A stretch of 64,000 nt of DNA from Sclerotiophoma versabilis (GCA_012274445.1 JAAROD010000093.1:62001-126000); one strand, 5' to 3'. Shown: positions 9,593-20,799, counted from the stretch's first letter. Notes: generated from the sequence alone by a model not told the origin. Translations and numbers: made by a program.

Positions 9593-12500
9593 ATGGAGTA
9601 GTATTATCGGCACTCTTGGACTCAGGAGCACAAGCGAATTACATATCCCAAACAGCGATGTACCGAGCAGGCCTCGTACCACGCACAAAGGAACATGCCT
9701 ATTCGCTCCGAGTAGCCAATGGAGAATCAATGCCGGAAGAGCCGTATATCATGTACGAGGTGATAGCGGCCCCCCTAGAGATACAGGGGCACCACGAGGA
9801 ACTAACCCTAGACGTCTTCGCAAAGGCCACGCACGACGTCATACTAGGACTTCCCTGGTTACGAAAGCACAATCCAGAGATAGACTGGACATGGGAAAGA
9901 CTTTCGTTGAGACGATGCAAATGCGGCACCAATGCATCGAAACCCACGCAGCGCACGCCGCGACTGGTGGATGAGAAGGAGATCAACAACGTCTCTTCGA
10001 CACATAAGACGCGCCAAGATAGAGCGGTCGACCGTGTGGACAAAGGAAGCCCCTCCACGACGGTTAAGGAGAACAAGAGTGCACCTCCTGGCATACCAGA
10101 TGTGTATAGACAGTACGCCTGGATGTTTAAAGAAGAGTTATCCGCAAAAGCGCTACCCAAGCATCAACCTTGGGATTGTGAGATTAAACTCGAGGAAGGG
10201 AAAGAACCACCCTTCGGGCCTATATACCAGTTATCCGAGAAAGAGCTCGAGATATTACGCGAGTACATCAAGGAGAACCTCGCGAAAGGATTCATTAGGA
10301 AATCCGAATCCCCGGCGGGATTTCCCATTCTATTCGTACCAAAGAAAGACGGCAAGCTGAGGCTTTGCGTCGACTACCGAAAGCTGAACGATATCACCAT
10401 CAAGAATCGTTACCCGCTACCCAACATATCCGAGTTACAGGACCGGTTATCAGGAGCGAAGTTCTTCACCGCACTCGACTTACGCGGAGCGTACAACCTC
10501 ATACGCATGAAGAAGGGCGAAGAATGGAAGACGGCGTTTAGAACCCGTTATGGTCACTACGAGTATACGGTCATGCCATTTGGGCTAACCAATGCACCAG
10601 CAGTATGCCAGGCACTAATCAACAATGTGCTACGAGCACACCTGGACATTACAGTGGTGGCATACCTCGATGACATCCTAGTGTACAGCAAAACACTAGA
10701 AGAACACAAGGTCCACGTGCGACAAGTGTTAGAATGCTTAGCAACAGCAGACCTCAGGCTGAAGCCAGAGAAGTGCGAATGGCACAAGGAAGAAGTAGAG
10801 TTCCTTGGCTATGTCGTAGGAAGATATGGAGTTAAGATGAGCGAAAAGAAAATCCAGGTTGTGAAGGATTGGCCGACACCCACTACAGTCAAGGGAATTC
10901 AAGAATTCCTTGGGTTCGTCAACTTCAACCGACGTTTCATCAAGGACTACTCCATGAAGGCCTTACCGCTCACGAGACTTACGCGGAAGGACACACCCTT
11001 CAAATGGGAACAAGCGCAAGAAGACGCTTTCCAATCGCTCAAGCAAGCATGCATAGAGCCTCCCACACTGATTGCATTCAGGAGCGGCGAACCCGCACGC
11101 CTTGAAACAGATGCCTCGGATTTGGCATTAGGAGCATGCATTACTCAAGAACGAGGCGGTCAATGGCACCCGATCGCCTACCACTCAAGGAAGTTCACGG
11201 CACCGGAAGAACGTTACGATGTACACGACAAAGAGCTTATGGCCATCGTCGATGCACTACAACATTGGAGAGTATACGCAGAAAGCTGCTCAGAACTCAC
11301 CATCTACACAGATCACAAGAACTTGGTACATTTCACCACTACTAAGGTTCTGAACCGACGGCAAGTACGCTGGTCAGAAATGCTTGGTCAGTACAAGTTC
11401 AAGATCCTGTACACACCGGGGAAGGAAAACGGTAGAGCAGACGCGCTCAGCCGACGCCACGACCTCGCAGGCGAAAAGACAATCAACAAATTCGCCATCC
11501 TCGGAGTTAACAAAGATGGGTCTTTAGGACCAACACAGCAGCTCAATCTAGTGATGCAAGTTCAGCAGGAACAACGCATCCCGGAGCAAGTACCAGAGGA
11601 GCTTCAAGAGGAAGTCATCTCAAGACATCATGACGATGCGCTACACGGACACCCTGGTATTGCCCGCACCATGGAACTCATCAAGCGACATTATGAGTTT
11701 CCCAACATGAAGGACAAGGTCACCAAGTTCATCAGGAACTGCGTGCAGTGCCAACAGAACAAGCACAGCACACACGCCAAGTACGGAGAGGCACAAGCAA
11801 TGGAGCCACCCACGGCACCATGGACGAACATCACGATGGATTTCGTTACGCAGCTACCACCCTCCAAGGACCCTGTCACAGGATATACCTACGACTCAAT
11901 CTTCGTCGTAGTGGATCGATTCACCAAATACGCTGAAATGATACCATTCAGACACAGCTACACTGCGCGGCAGCTAGCTACGGTATTCATCGATCGGATC
12001 ATTCGCCACCACGGAATGCCCGAGTCAATTGTCAGCGACAGAGATAAGCTTTTCACGTCAAACTATTGGACCACGATGCTTGCCGCATTAGGTACCAAGA
12101 AAAAGCTATCTACAGCCTATCATCCGCAGACGGACGGACAGACAGAAAGAACGAATCAGACGATGGAAACGTACCTTCGGATCTACAGCAACCAGGAACA
12201 AGACAACTGGGTCTCGCTGTTACCCATGGCACAAATCGCATACAACAACAAGTTATCGGAAGCAACAGGCACAACGCCGTTCTTCGCGAATCACGGGAGA
12301 CACCCAAATCTCTTTACTCGATCTCTCAATTGCCCTATTCAGACGGAATCAGCAATAGCTTCAGCAGTCAGACTAAAGGAAGTACACCAGAAATCACTCG
12401 AAAACATCGCACGGGCTCAGGAACGAGCCATTTCATATGTCAATCAGAAACGAAAAACGGCACCTCAGCTAAAGGAGGGGGATAAAGTCTATCTCCTCAC

Positions 12501-12927
12501 AAAAAATCTCAGAACACGAAGAGCAACGAAAAAACTGGACAAGGTCAAGGTCGGACCATTTTTCATTTCTAAGCAAATCAGCCCAGTCAACTACCGACTT
12601 GAGCTACCCAAGGATGCAAAGATCCACCCAGTGTTCCATGTCTCGCTGTTGGAACCTGCCGACCCAAGAACGCCAATCCAGAAAGACTTCCACTACCAAG
12701 CCGACGGCAACGATGAGTGGGAAGTCGAAAAAATAACAACACATCGAAGAACCAAGAAAGGTATTCGATACCTAGTCAAATGGTTAGGGTACCCGGAGTC
12801 AGAAAGTACATGGGAACCCCCAGCGCACCTTAAGAACTGCCAACAGTTGTTGCGGCAGTATCGGCGGAATCAGGATCCAGAGGCGGAGGATACGATCCCC
12901 AGTCGAGACCAAGGGTCCCGGGCATGA
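9505..12927 (+). CDS. pol: Pol polyprotein: protease, RT, RNase H, integrase, chromodomain
   Basis: Made as a Gag-Pol fusion by -1 frameshifting, so it has no start codon of its own; coordinates begin at the first shifted codon. Aspartic protease: LLDSGA near 9613-9630. Reverse transcriptase: LDLRGAYN near 10477 and the active-site YLDD at about 10662-10673. RNase H: LETDAS near 11104 and a downstream YTDHKN. Integrase: an HHCC zinc finger (H...H about 11627-11646, CVQCQ about 11743) and the D,D,E core with TMDF (about 11835), SDRDKLF (about 12034) and GQTERTNQ. A chromodomain ends it (about 12715-12870, WEVEKI ... YLVKWLGYPESESTWEP), which places the element among the chromoviruses. The frame is intact throughout. 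The last ~98 nt overlap the antisense gene at 12830-13375. Confidence 0.95.
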   Translation, partial: FRQAPKECSVERSLNAIGDGSLIRLPIKLNGVVLSALLDSGAQANYISQTAMYRAGLVPRTKEHAYSLRVANGESMPEEPYIMYEVIAAPLEIQGHHEELTLDVFAKATHDVILGLPWLRKHNPEIDWTWERLSLRRCKCGTNASKPTQRTPRLVDEKEINNVSSTHKTRQDRAVDRVDKGSPSTTVKENKSAPPGIPDVYRQYAWMFKEELSAKALPKHQPWDCEIKLEEGKEPPFGPIYQLSEKELEILREYIKENLAKGFIRKSESPAGFPILFVPKKDGKLRLCVDYRKLNDITIKNRYPLPNISELQDRLSGAKFFTALDLRGAYNLIRMKKGEEWKTAFRTRYGHYEYTVMPFGLTNAPAVCQALINNVLRAHLDITVVAYLDDILVYSKTLEEHKVHVRQVLECLATADLRLKPEKCEWHKEEVEFLGYVVGRYGVKMSEKKIQVVKDWPTPTTVKGIQEFLGFVNFNRRFIKDYSMKALPLTRLTRKDTPFKWEQAQEDAFQSLKQACIEPPTLIAFRSGEPARLETDASDLALGACITQERGGQWHPIAYHSRKFTAPEERYDVHDKELMAIVDALQHWRVYAESCSELTIYTDHKNLVHFTTTKVLNRRQVRWSEMLGQYKFKILYTPGKENGRADALSRRHDLAGEKTINKFAILGVNKDGSLGPTQQLNLVMQVQQEQRIPEQVPEELQEEVISRHHDDALHGHPGIARTMELIKRHYEFPNMKDKVTKFIRNCVQCQQNKHSTHAKYGEAQAMEPPTAPWTNITMDFVTQLPPSKDPVTGYTYDSIFVVVDRFTKYAEMIPFRHSYTARQLATVFIDRIIRHHGMPESIVSDRDKLFTSNYWTTMLAALGTKKKLSTAYHPQTDGQTERTNQTMETYLRIYSNQEQDNWVSLLPMAQIAYNNKLSEATGTTPFFANHGRHPNLFTRSLNCPIQTESAIASAVRLKEVHQKSLENIARAQERAISYVNQKRKTAPQLKEGDKVYLLTKNLRTRRATKKLDKVKVGPFFISKQISPVNYRLELPKDAKIHPVFHVSLLEPADPRTPIQKDFHYQADGNDEWEVEKITTHRRTKKGIRYLVKWLGYPESESTWEPPAHLKNCQQLLRQYRRNQDPEAEDTIPSRDQGSRA

Positions 12928-13375
12928 GCCCATTTTCGAGAACAGTGACGTCATTCAACAACGACTCCTGTTGCTCCAGAGGCTCAATCTCTTCAACGAA
13001 CTGAGCACTCGCGTCGAACCATTGTTGTTCTCGACGCTTTAAGAATTTCTTTTGTTTACGCACCCGATTCAACTTCGCACGGGCAGCTTGCAAGGCGGCC
13101 ATCGCGGCCTCCTCGGCCTCAGCCGCTTCGTCTTCCATTTGTTCCAACCGCGACATCTCGTTGTCGATTTTCGAGAAGTCGGGAACGGGCAGGTCAACTG
13201 GTTCACACTTCTTGATCCCGTTGTACTCGCAGTTTCCGCACTTCTTGCTCAGGGACGCCAACTTGCAAGGCAAGTTGTTCTTGGCGCAGTATTTGCAAGC
13301 AACCATGGCAATGAATCCGACAGCGTTTATGCGATCTCCTTTGGTATGACGGTGTAGAGTACTCCTGGAGGACAT
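12830..13375 (-). CDS. Antisense accessory protein with Zn2Cys6-type cysteines and coiled coil
   Basis: A 181-codon gene on the strand opposite gag-pol, starting 43 bp inside the 3' LTR and overlapping the end of pol. Residues 27-57 have six cysteines spaced C-x2-C-x6-C-x8-C-x2-C-x7-C, which fits the fungal Zn(II)2Cys6 (GAL4-type) binuclear cluster spacing. A charged Ala/Glu-rich coiled coil follows (about 73-125), then an acidic tail. This is the usual order of a fungal DNA-binding regulator (cluster, linker, dimerising coil), though it is far shorter than host factors and lacks their middle homology domain. Its transcription would have to begin in or near the 3' LTR on the minus strand. A DNA-binding or RNA-binding role for the element is inferred, not shown. 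An ATG at residue 24 is an alternative start. Confidence 0.7.
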   Translation of the reverse strand: MSSRSTLHRHTKGDRINAVGFIAMVACKYCAKNNLPCKLASLSKKCGNCEYNGIKKCEPVDLPVPDFSKIDNEMSRLEQMEDEAAEAEEAAMAALQAARAKLNRVRKQKKFLKRREQQWFDASAQFVEEIEPLEQQESLLNDVTVLENGLMPGTLGLDWGSYPPPLDPDSADTAATTVGSS

Positions 13376-13400
13376 CGGTTAATTCATGAGGACATGAATC

Positions 13401-13417
13401 GTGGAAGAGGGGGATAG
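13401..13417 (+). promoter_or_regulatory. Polypurine tract
   Basis: GTGGAAGAGGGGGATAG directly precedes the 3' LTR. Its purine-rich core and position match the primer for plus-strand DNA synthesis in LTR retroelements. Confidence 0.75.
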
Positions 13418-13918
13418 TGTTACGATCTCGGAGGATGGCACGCGGGGATGGTGACTTATTACCAATGGCGGGCCCTGGATCGGCGGGCGCCAGGCCCCAG
13501 GTCACGTGATGTCTCACGAACTCCACACAGAACCTGGAGTCAGGAGTGTGAGACACGACAACACAACGTCACGTGATGTCCCACGAATCCCACATTGTTC
13601 CATGAATACCACAAGGCCCCCTATGGGACTTGGTGGAAGACCATGCTACACTATGGGACATCTTAAGTATATAGTCAGTAGGAACACAACCCTTATGGTT
13701 CGTGTTCAACTTAGTCAATCAAGTTTGTCTTTGGAATCTCAACCCCCAACTCTCGAGCTAGATAGTCTACTCTATACTACTCATTGTTACCCTCCATTGT
13801 CACGGTGTCTCACTAGACAATAACCCCAACCCTTACGGATCATCCTGTACCAGCGCTCATCCCTGAGAACCAATACGAATAGTGCTTACGAGCTTTGCTT
13901 GAAAGTACAACTTCAACA
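13418..13918 (+). repeat. 3' LTR
   Basis: 501 bp. I found no difference from the 5' LTR on reading both through. It ends CAACA and is followed by the target duplication GTTAC at 13919-13923. Confidence 0.95.
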
Positions 13919-13923
13919 GTTAC
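13919..13923. repeat. 5-bp target site duplication (right), GTTAC
   Basis: Partner of the copy at 6928-6932. The flanking DNA on both sides is the same RIP-degraded type. Confidence 0.9.
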
Positions 13924-13950
13924 TTATTAATAAGTATTATCTCCTAGTAA

Positions 13951-15955
13951 GTATATAGTTAGTAGGAATATAACTTTTATAGTTTATATTTAACTTAGTT
14001 AATTAAGTTTATCTTTAGAATCTTAACCCTAACTCTTAAGCTAGATAGTCTATTCTATACTACTTATTATTACCCTCTATTATTATAGTGCTTTACTAGA
14101 TAATAACTTTATTTCTTACAGACTATTCTATACTAGCGCTTATTTCTAAGAACTAATATAAATAGTGCTTGCAAGCTTTACTTAAAAGTATAACTTTAAC
14201 ACTTTAAACACCTCTAAAGATAAGTACTACTTTAGGAACCTATACTACCTCTAGCAGCTCTTATACTTAACAATCTAATAATAATATTAAGATAGAATAA
14301 GTGCTAGCTATGCGCCTTAGAGTTAGTATTACTAAACCTAACCTCTACTATAGTAAATAATATAAGCTAGAGAACTAGCTTATATAGTAGGACCTCTTTT
14401 TTATATTTTAGAGAGAAGATATTACTAAAGAAAAATAAGTTACTTTTATTACTAGTTTTATGCAAGACAAGGCTTTTACTTAGATTAAACTCTTTCTCTA
14501 ACACTACTACGCTAATAGAGACTTAATAGTAATTAACTCTTAGTTAAAAGACTTTAACCTATTTAAGGAATAGATACAACCTATGTTTAGAGTCTTAAAT
14601 AGACTAGTAATTGTATATTATAATATCTAACGTATTTGTTAGGAACAATCTGCTACTAACTATGCTGCTAATTTCTAGCAGCTAGCTGTGTTTACTAGAT
14701 AGAATAACACAGCGTTAATAACTATGTTCTGTTAAGGACTAAAGCTTAAAGTTAAGAAAGAACTTATGCATACTACTGCAAGTACTAATAACTTTAATAA
14801 CCTAGTTAATAAGGCTATTAGTATTAATATTAAGCTTTATAAGCTTTAGCAGGAACTTAGAAATAATCTATAAATATATATTATACCTATAGAATAACGC
14901 CTACTACTATGTAACCTATAGTGTAATAACCTTAATTAAGGAAACTAAGGAAACAACTACTATTAGTTAAATACTAGACACTGTGTATATAGCAGTACTA
15001 GTAGTAGTTACTACAGACTAGAGGCTATAGACCTGTCTAATATTAATTAGAGACTAGAACTATAATAGAATTAGAAAAACAAGAGTAGTAGTAGAAAGAA
15101 TAAGTCTAGTGTAACTTATTATAGATGTAGTAAGTAAGGCTACTACGCTAAGAATTATTAATTAAAAAATAAATTAGTTTAATAACTTAATATACTTACC
15201 TATAAGAATATAGATGCTAGTAATAAATAGAAGGTTCTTACTAATAATATAGGACGTTTTATAGAAGACTCTAAGACTAGATTTAATGATAATTATATTA
15301 AACTATCTAATAAGAATATACAGAATATCTAAAGCTAAGTACCTATACTATACTAAGAGTTAGACAAATAATAGAAATACCTATAAGACCTAGCAGGATA
15401 ACTATTAGAATAAATAGAAGAGATATATAAATAAGGACTAAAAGTATACAAGTATAAGCAGCCTACTATGTCTTAGTAACTACGTAATACTGCTAGATAA
15501 GAAGTAGATAGAGGTATTATCTATACTTCTAATACTAAAGAAAGTTAGTATAATATAGATATGCGTAAATTTAATAAGTATATAGAAGTAGAATTAGTAT
15601 ATTAAGAATTCTAAGATAATAACACTACCTTTTAAGAAAACTGTAATTAGATTACTAAGAGCATTAATAAGAAACTATAACAAATAGCACTCTAAACTTA
15701 CGCAGAATAATAATAGGTTAATAACCTAAGTAAATTCTAATAGGATTAGTAGAAGTATAATTTTAATAAACTTAGTACTAGTAATTTTACTATATAACAG
15801 GAGCTTAAGTAATAAGTAAAAAATAACTAAAGTAGAAATAAACCTAACTTTAATAGGAAGCTAGTATTACTTCTAAACCTTTAACTAGAGTATGCCTTAG
15901 ACTATTAGAATCTAAATTATAGGAAGGTATTATAGATAGTATGCATGTATAACAG
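13951..15955 (+). pseudogene. Truncated RIP-mutated relative of the gypsy element (partial LTR and gag)
   Basis: From about 13951 the sequence aligns with the intact LTR from its TATA-like box to its end (14201), then with the leader and gag up to the equivalent of about 9215, where it stops at GC-normal DNA. Differences are overwhelmingly C-to-T or G-to-A; for example the stretch after the LTR changes from CTTTGAACACCCC to CTTTAAACACCTC. The gag frame is destroyed by stops. The upstream U3 does not match the intact LTR and instead carries ACTTATTAATAAGT palindromes, so this may be a sister family. The pol and 3' LTR are absent, so the right edge at about 15955 is a deletion or rearrangement breakpoint. 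Confidence 0.85.
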
Positions 15956-16049
15956 GTAGTCTCACTCCCCATTCCGAATGCTGACAGTTTCCCTCCTTGG
16001 GCTCGAGCGGGAGCCGCTCTCGCGCTCGGTCAGCAGACCAGGATCCTTA

Positions 16050-16166
16050 CCTGAGCAGCCCTGAGTGGAGCCTGAGCAGCCCTGATTGGAGCCTGAGCAG
16101 CCCTGAGTGGAGCCTGAGCAGCCCTGAGTGGAGCCTGAACAGCCCTGAGTTGAGCCTGAGCGGGGG
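16050..16166. repeat. 21-bp minisatellite
   Basis: About five tandem copies of CCTGAGCAGCCCTGAGTGGAG with one or two changes per unit. An overlapping minus-strand frame (15962-16294) is a by-product of the repeat (GSTQGCS units) and I do not call it a gene. Confidence 0.9.
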
Positions 16167-18900
16167 TGAGTAGCTGAGATATGGACTGTGTGCATGCCCA
16201 AGCTAGCCTGTTTTGCTTGAGGGGATCCTCGCTTTTGCGCCGCGCAGCGAAGTGGCGCATTTCGATGGGCTTGATTGGTGGTTGCACCTTCCATCCTGTA
16301 GTCCTACCCTATGTCAGACACGAGATTGTATGTGCATCACAATATTGTCAAAACCTATTTTTTGCTAGGCATTAGGTACTCTTACACACGAGATGTGCGC
16401 GCATGTACATCACACCTACATCTGAACTATGAGAGTATCCTGTCACTTCCGGCCTATCCTATAGGGAGGAGAGCATGTTGTATCAAAGTGACGTGCGGTA
16501 GCTTCTCTTTATCCCATTACAGTCTCTTTAAGTTTATATATGCCAAAAATTGGACAACTTGACCCACTTCCGTGCAATGTTCCCACCATTCAAATCATGT
16601 CCTACGCCGCTCAACCACCATACTAATACAGGGTGACACTCATTAGAAGTTGCACATCTTGTTGCGGTATCAGAGCCGTTGCAACCGGGTTGTCTTCCAT
16701 ATTAAGCGTAGAAATAGGCGCTCTTCAGTGTCTGCAAGGCTTATCCATCATGCTCGAAACTCAACCCTTGTGAAGTCATAGGCCTTTCCAGTATATTGTC
16801 ATGTATGCTCTGGTCTTGAGCTTACAATTGCGTCATAAGCGATGATGAGCCGGGTTTTTGAAGTCGCATGGCAAATATCGAAGCAGCGTGCTTGTACGAG
16901 GGTGGCGAACTAGGGTCAGCTTTGAGATTAGTGTCGACGCTAGGAATCACGCTGGCTGCAAACGTGAACTGTGTTGTGCCGTATGATGGCCTGGATGTAA
17001 GCCGGGCTAGAATACAACAAACAAGACAACACACCAATACAGTACAGTGCAGTACATACACTCTTCTTATCTTCCCGCATCTATAATATCCACACTTAAC
17101 CGTGCGATAAATGCTAACGTGTAACTATACCGCTAGAGCAGACATTTTCCATCAAGGCCTACAGTACTTTCTCACCCTGTGTACGAGATGCGCAGTGCAG
17201 CACGATCTTATGGACACGCTGCAGTAGCTAGTCCGTCTCTCAATAGTTGGCATGCCCAAGTACTACTGAGCATGATGCAAAATAACTGAGAACTCGATTG
17301 ATTAAACATCCTTTCTCGAAGGTATTAAAAATCATCTGTCAGTGGCCGCATCCGTCTTTGCGGGTCAGCAAGCGTCCCTCTGGGTCGGTACGATACCATA
17401 GAGTCACTGTTGCGGCCGTCGCAGTAACGGATAGACAAATCATACGAGCAGGCTACGCGACATGATATGTCCGTCGAACACAGCATCAGTCATGGAGGCA
17501 ATACAGTACAGTACACAGCAACATGGGGCGCAATGTCGTAGCCTAGGCTGACAGTTTCTGACCAGCGCTGATGGCTAAGCCCGACACCTGCTAAATGTGA
17601 TCCCTGGCTTGTACCGTACAATAACGCCCCCTCATGGCACGAATCTTCTCTAACATGATGCCTGTTAGAGTCTGATGAGAGGTACTTCTGAATCCTCACA
17701 TGAAAGATTTAGTACTAGTGTCCATGTTAGAACACGCCGATGTGGGACACGAAAGTGCGCAGGCATAATCGGGAACGTATATCTACAATATTTCATGTCA
17801 GGGCGGGGCTTCGCTGACGGCCAATTGTGACCCACCCAAACTCAATATCTGGTGGTCTACTGTTTTATCGTACTGTCCTAGTATCACTGCAATCGTTGAT
17901 CCATGGTCCTTAGCCTGTATGATGAAAATAGAAATGTGATAATCTTATCGAATCTGCTCCGTACGTCGAGTAAGAACATTCTTACTGGGAAGACTGAATT
18001 TCTCGGGCGCATCCTCGCCCTTGTTACTTCCGCACTACGTCAACAATGGGATCCACGAGCCCTCTGTACAGACTCCACCCGCTGTGCCTAAGCACCTCAA
18101 CCATGAGACGCGAATTATAGCATACCAATGCTCGCTTATTACCTTTTTGCTTTGGGCGGGCAAGAGACATATAACCTTAAGGCTTTCTACACAGTACACT
18201 CTGAAACCTGCCATATATGTGCAAAAGCTTCCCTTCGTGTACCGACCACGAGCCTCATTGTAGTGGTGCAGTCTGCAGTCGGACAAGGAACGGATCATAG
18301 GGGCCGTGAAGCCACGTATTTTGATGTCGGTTCCGAGACACTCAGTCCTAATCACGATAACGTTTTGCACTGTCTTAGCAATAAGAAGAATCTACTCTTG
18401 TACTCCCTGGCACGGTCATCTATTGTTTTACACTATATCGTGCTTGATAGAATGATAGTTTTTATGCACTAAATCATCCAAGGGTGACTATTCATGGCCT
18501 TTATTGTATATAAACCTGGTTCCAGAACGAGAGCCCGCGAACTGAGTCGAGGCGGATAAGCAGCAGTCGTACTGTAAGACATCCAGCCTGTTGCAGCGAG
18601 TTGATATTTCGGTTGCCGCTAGCAAGGGATGAGCACGCTTACCAGCGTAATTAGTCGAGCTGAAAGCGCACTAGAGCTCTGTAAATCTGCTAGCACAGTG
18701 CTTCCCGTACATGAGCTCCACCCAGCGTGATCCGTAGTCTCGACGGCTTTCCAGTTAAGCCCGGCATGCCTGGATATGTTCCTGGAAGCGTCTAGGGCCT
18801 ACAATTGTACTGGACCAAATATCATGCTGTCAACCTGCAGTAAGCTGTTGCTTCGGTAGTCGAAAATTTTATTCCAATCGAATGCAGCGTCCGCAACGTT
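16167..18900. other. Intergenic, no gene recognised
   Basis: About 2.7 kb of normal base composition with only short frames on either strand, none with codon bias, splice continuity or a family I recognise. It separates the RIP compartment from the P450 gene. Confidence 0.5.
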
Positions 18901-18925
18901 TGGCCTTATAGCGGGATGCACAGGG

Positions 18926-18932
18926 TATAAAG
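18926..18932 (+). promoter_or_regulatory. TATA box of the P450 gene
   Basis: TATAAAG lies about 133 bp before the chosen start codon, within the range seen for fungal promoters. Confidence 0.45.
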
Positions 18933-19064
18933 AGCGCAATTGTCCGCCCAGCTGCAATCGAATAGCATCCTGAACATACCAGCAAATCTGTCCGCACGCG
19001 TGCCTTCTCGTATCTCGCGAAAAGAAACTTTCTGTCCTCCCAATCTGTTCGTTGCCGTTTACGA

Positions 19065-20641
19065 ATGACCATGAGACTCACTGAAATTCCTGGTCCTCCT
19101 GCTTATCCTCTGATCGGCAACACGCTGGATATAGACGCTGAGAGCCCGATGCTGTCGCTTTGTAGCTTGTCTGAGAAGTATGGTGGGTGATGCCTCCTCC
19201 TTGCTATATACGCTGACTACAGCTGACCTTGCCAGGAGAAATATGGAGGTTCTACCTAGGGGGCGAGGAACGCCTCGTCATCAGCACGCAAACTCTGATG
19301 AATGAAATATGTGACGAAAAACGCTTCTCCAAGATTCCGGCGGCTGCGCTCAAACAGGCGCGCAATGGTGTGCACGACGGGCTCGGCACGGCGTACGGCC
19401 CGCAGGAGAAGAACTGGGGCATTGCGCATCGCATCTTGGCTCCAAAGCTTAACTTGCTAGCAACCCGCAACATGTTTGAAGGGATGTACGACATTGCTTC
19501 GCAGCTTGTCACGAAGTGGGCTCGGCACGGGTCCGACCATGTCATAGAAACGAACGAAGACTTCACCCGTTTGACGTTCGATGCTCTCGGTCTGTGCACC
19601 ATGAACTATCGCTTCAATTCCTACTATAGCCAGGACATGCATCCGTTCCTGAAAGCCATGACGGAGTTCCTCAAGACGAGCGGCGATCGCGCGCGAAGGG
19701 GCTGGTTCGCACAGATATTCTGTGTGCTGGAGAACCGACGGTACTGGAGCAACATCGACCTGCTGCGGAAGACTGGCGTAGATATTATTGAGGCACGGAA
19801 GGAAAACTCCACAGGCAATAACGATCTACTGAGTAGTATGTTAGACGGGGTTGATCCGAAGACAGGTGAAAAGATGAGTGTAGGTGCTGTCTGCGACAGG
19901 TGCCGATACAAGACACCACAACTCTGCTAATCCCGACAGGACGATAGCGTTGTAGACAACATCATCACATTTCTCATCGCTGGACATGAGACAACTTCGG
20001 GACTTCTATCTTTTACGCTCTATTACCTCCTGCAAAATGCCGCTGCGTACTCAGAGGCGCAGCAGGAGGTCGACGACGTACTTGGAGAAGATGTGATCAC
20101 TGTAGACCACCTCGCGAAGCTCCCGTTTCTCAATGCCGTCCTCCGAGAATCTCTCCGCCTGACACCGACAGTCCCATCGATCGTCGTCGCCTCCCACGAA
20201 GACACTGTTCTCGGCGGCAGATACTACGTGAAAGGCGGCACGCCTATCATCGCATTACCGTCGATGGTGCACCGCGACAAGACCGCGTACGGTGATGACG
20301 CCGCCGACTTTCGACCGACGCGCATGCTCAACGAAGCGTTTCACCGCCGCAACAAAGCCTTTCCCAACTGCTGGAAGCCCTTTGGCAATGGCATGCGAGC
20401 TTGCATTGGGCGGGCCTTTGCCTGGCAACAGACTCTTCTTGTCCTGGCCCTCCTGCTACAGACGTTCGATTTCTCCATGGAAGTTCCATCCTATCGGTTG
20501 CGGATCAAGCAAACATTGACCATCAAGCCCGACGGATTCCGCGTGCGTGCTCACTTGAGAAATAAGTCGACTGCAGTAAGTGAGCGAGCGCTCGCTGTAC
20601 CTTTCGGACGTGGAGCCTTGCGAGTCCACCGAAAGGCTTGA
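19065..20641 (+). CDS. CYP505-like cytochrome P450, heme domain only
   Basis: Three exons, 19065-19182, 19236-19879 and 19940-20641, with introns of 53 and 60 bp (donors GTGGGT and GTAGGT), giving 487 residues in one frame. The protein starts with the proline-rich entry IPGPPAYPLIGN. It has the I-helix oxygen-binding motif AGHETTS (about 268-274), the ExxR pair ESLR (about 324-327) and the heme loop FGNGMRACIG with the cysteine ligand near 409. The sequence is closest in style to CYP505/P450foxy, self-sufficient fatty-acid hydroxylases in which the heme domain is fused to a diflavin reductase. Here translation stops at the linker and I see no reductase sequence downstream. It therefore needs a separate reductase or is a truncated relic, though the heme domain itself looks intact. 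Confidence 0.88.
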
Positions 20642-20799
20642 GGAACCAAGCGAAGAACTTGCGAACAAGGTATCTATTCATATGATAAGGCTTGGCTGAA
20701 AACGGCACCGGTCGCGATGGGATTAAACTGGGAGTTTCGAGCTATATTGATCTTGACTCATCTCTAAATTACACCTCCCCCTACACGATAATGGACAAA

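Larger units (their letters stand above)
6933..13918 (+). mobile_element. Full-length Ty3/gypsy chromovirus LTR retrotransposon
   Basis: A 6986-bp element bounded by two 501-bp LTRs starting TGTTACG and ending CAACA, with a 5-bp target duplication. I saw no difference between the two LTRs, which implies recent insertion. The order is LTR, gag, protease, reverse transcriptase, RNase H, integrase with a C-terminal chromodomain, an antisense accessory gene, a polypurine tract and LTR. Gag and pol are in different frames joined by a probable -1 slip site. Base composition is normal, unlike the RIP-degraded DNA on both sides, so it inserted after that DNA had decayed. It looks intact and potentially active. 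Confidence 0.95.

Noticed and set aside
15962..16294. 110-codon minus-strand frame with GSTQGCS repeats
   Set aside because: Produced by the 21-bp minisatellite, whose period is a multiple of three; no start context or homologous family.
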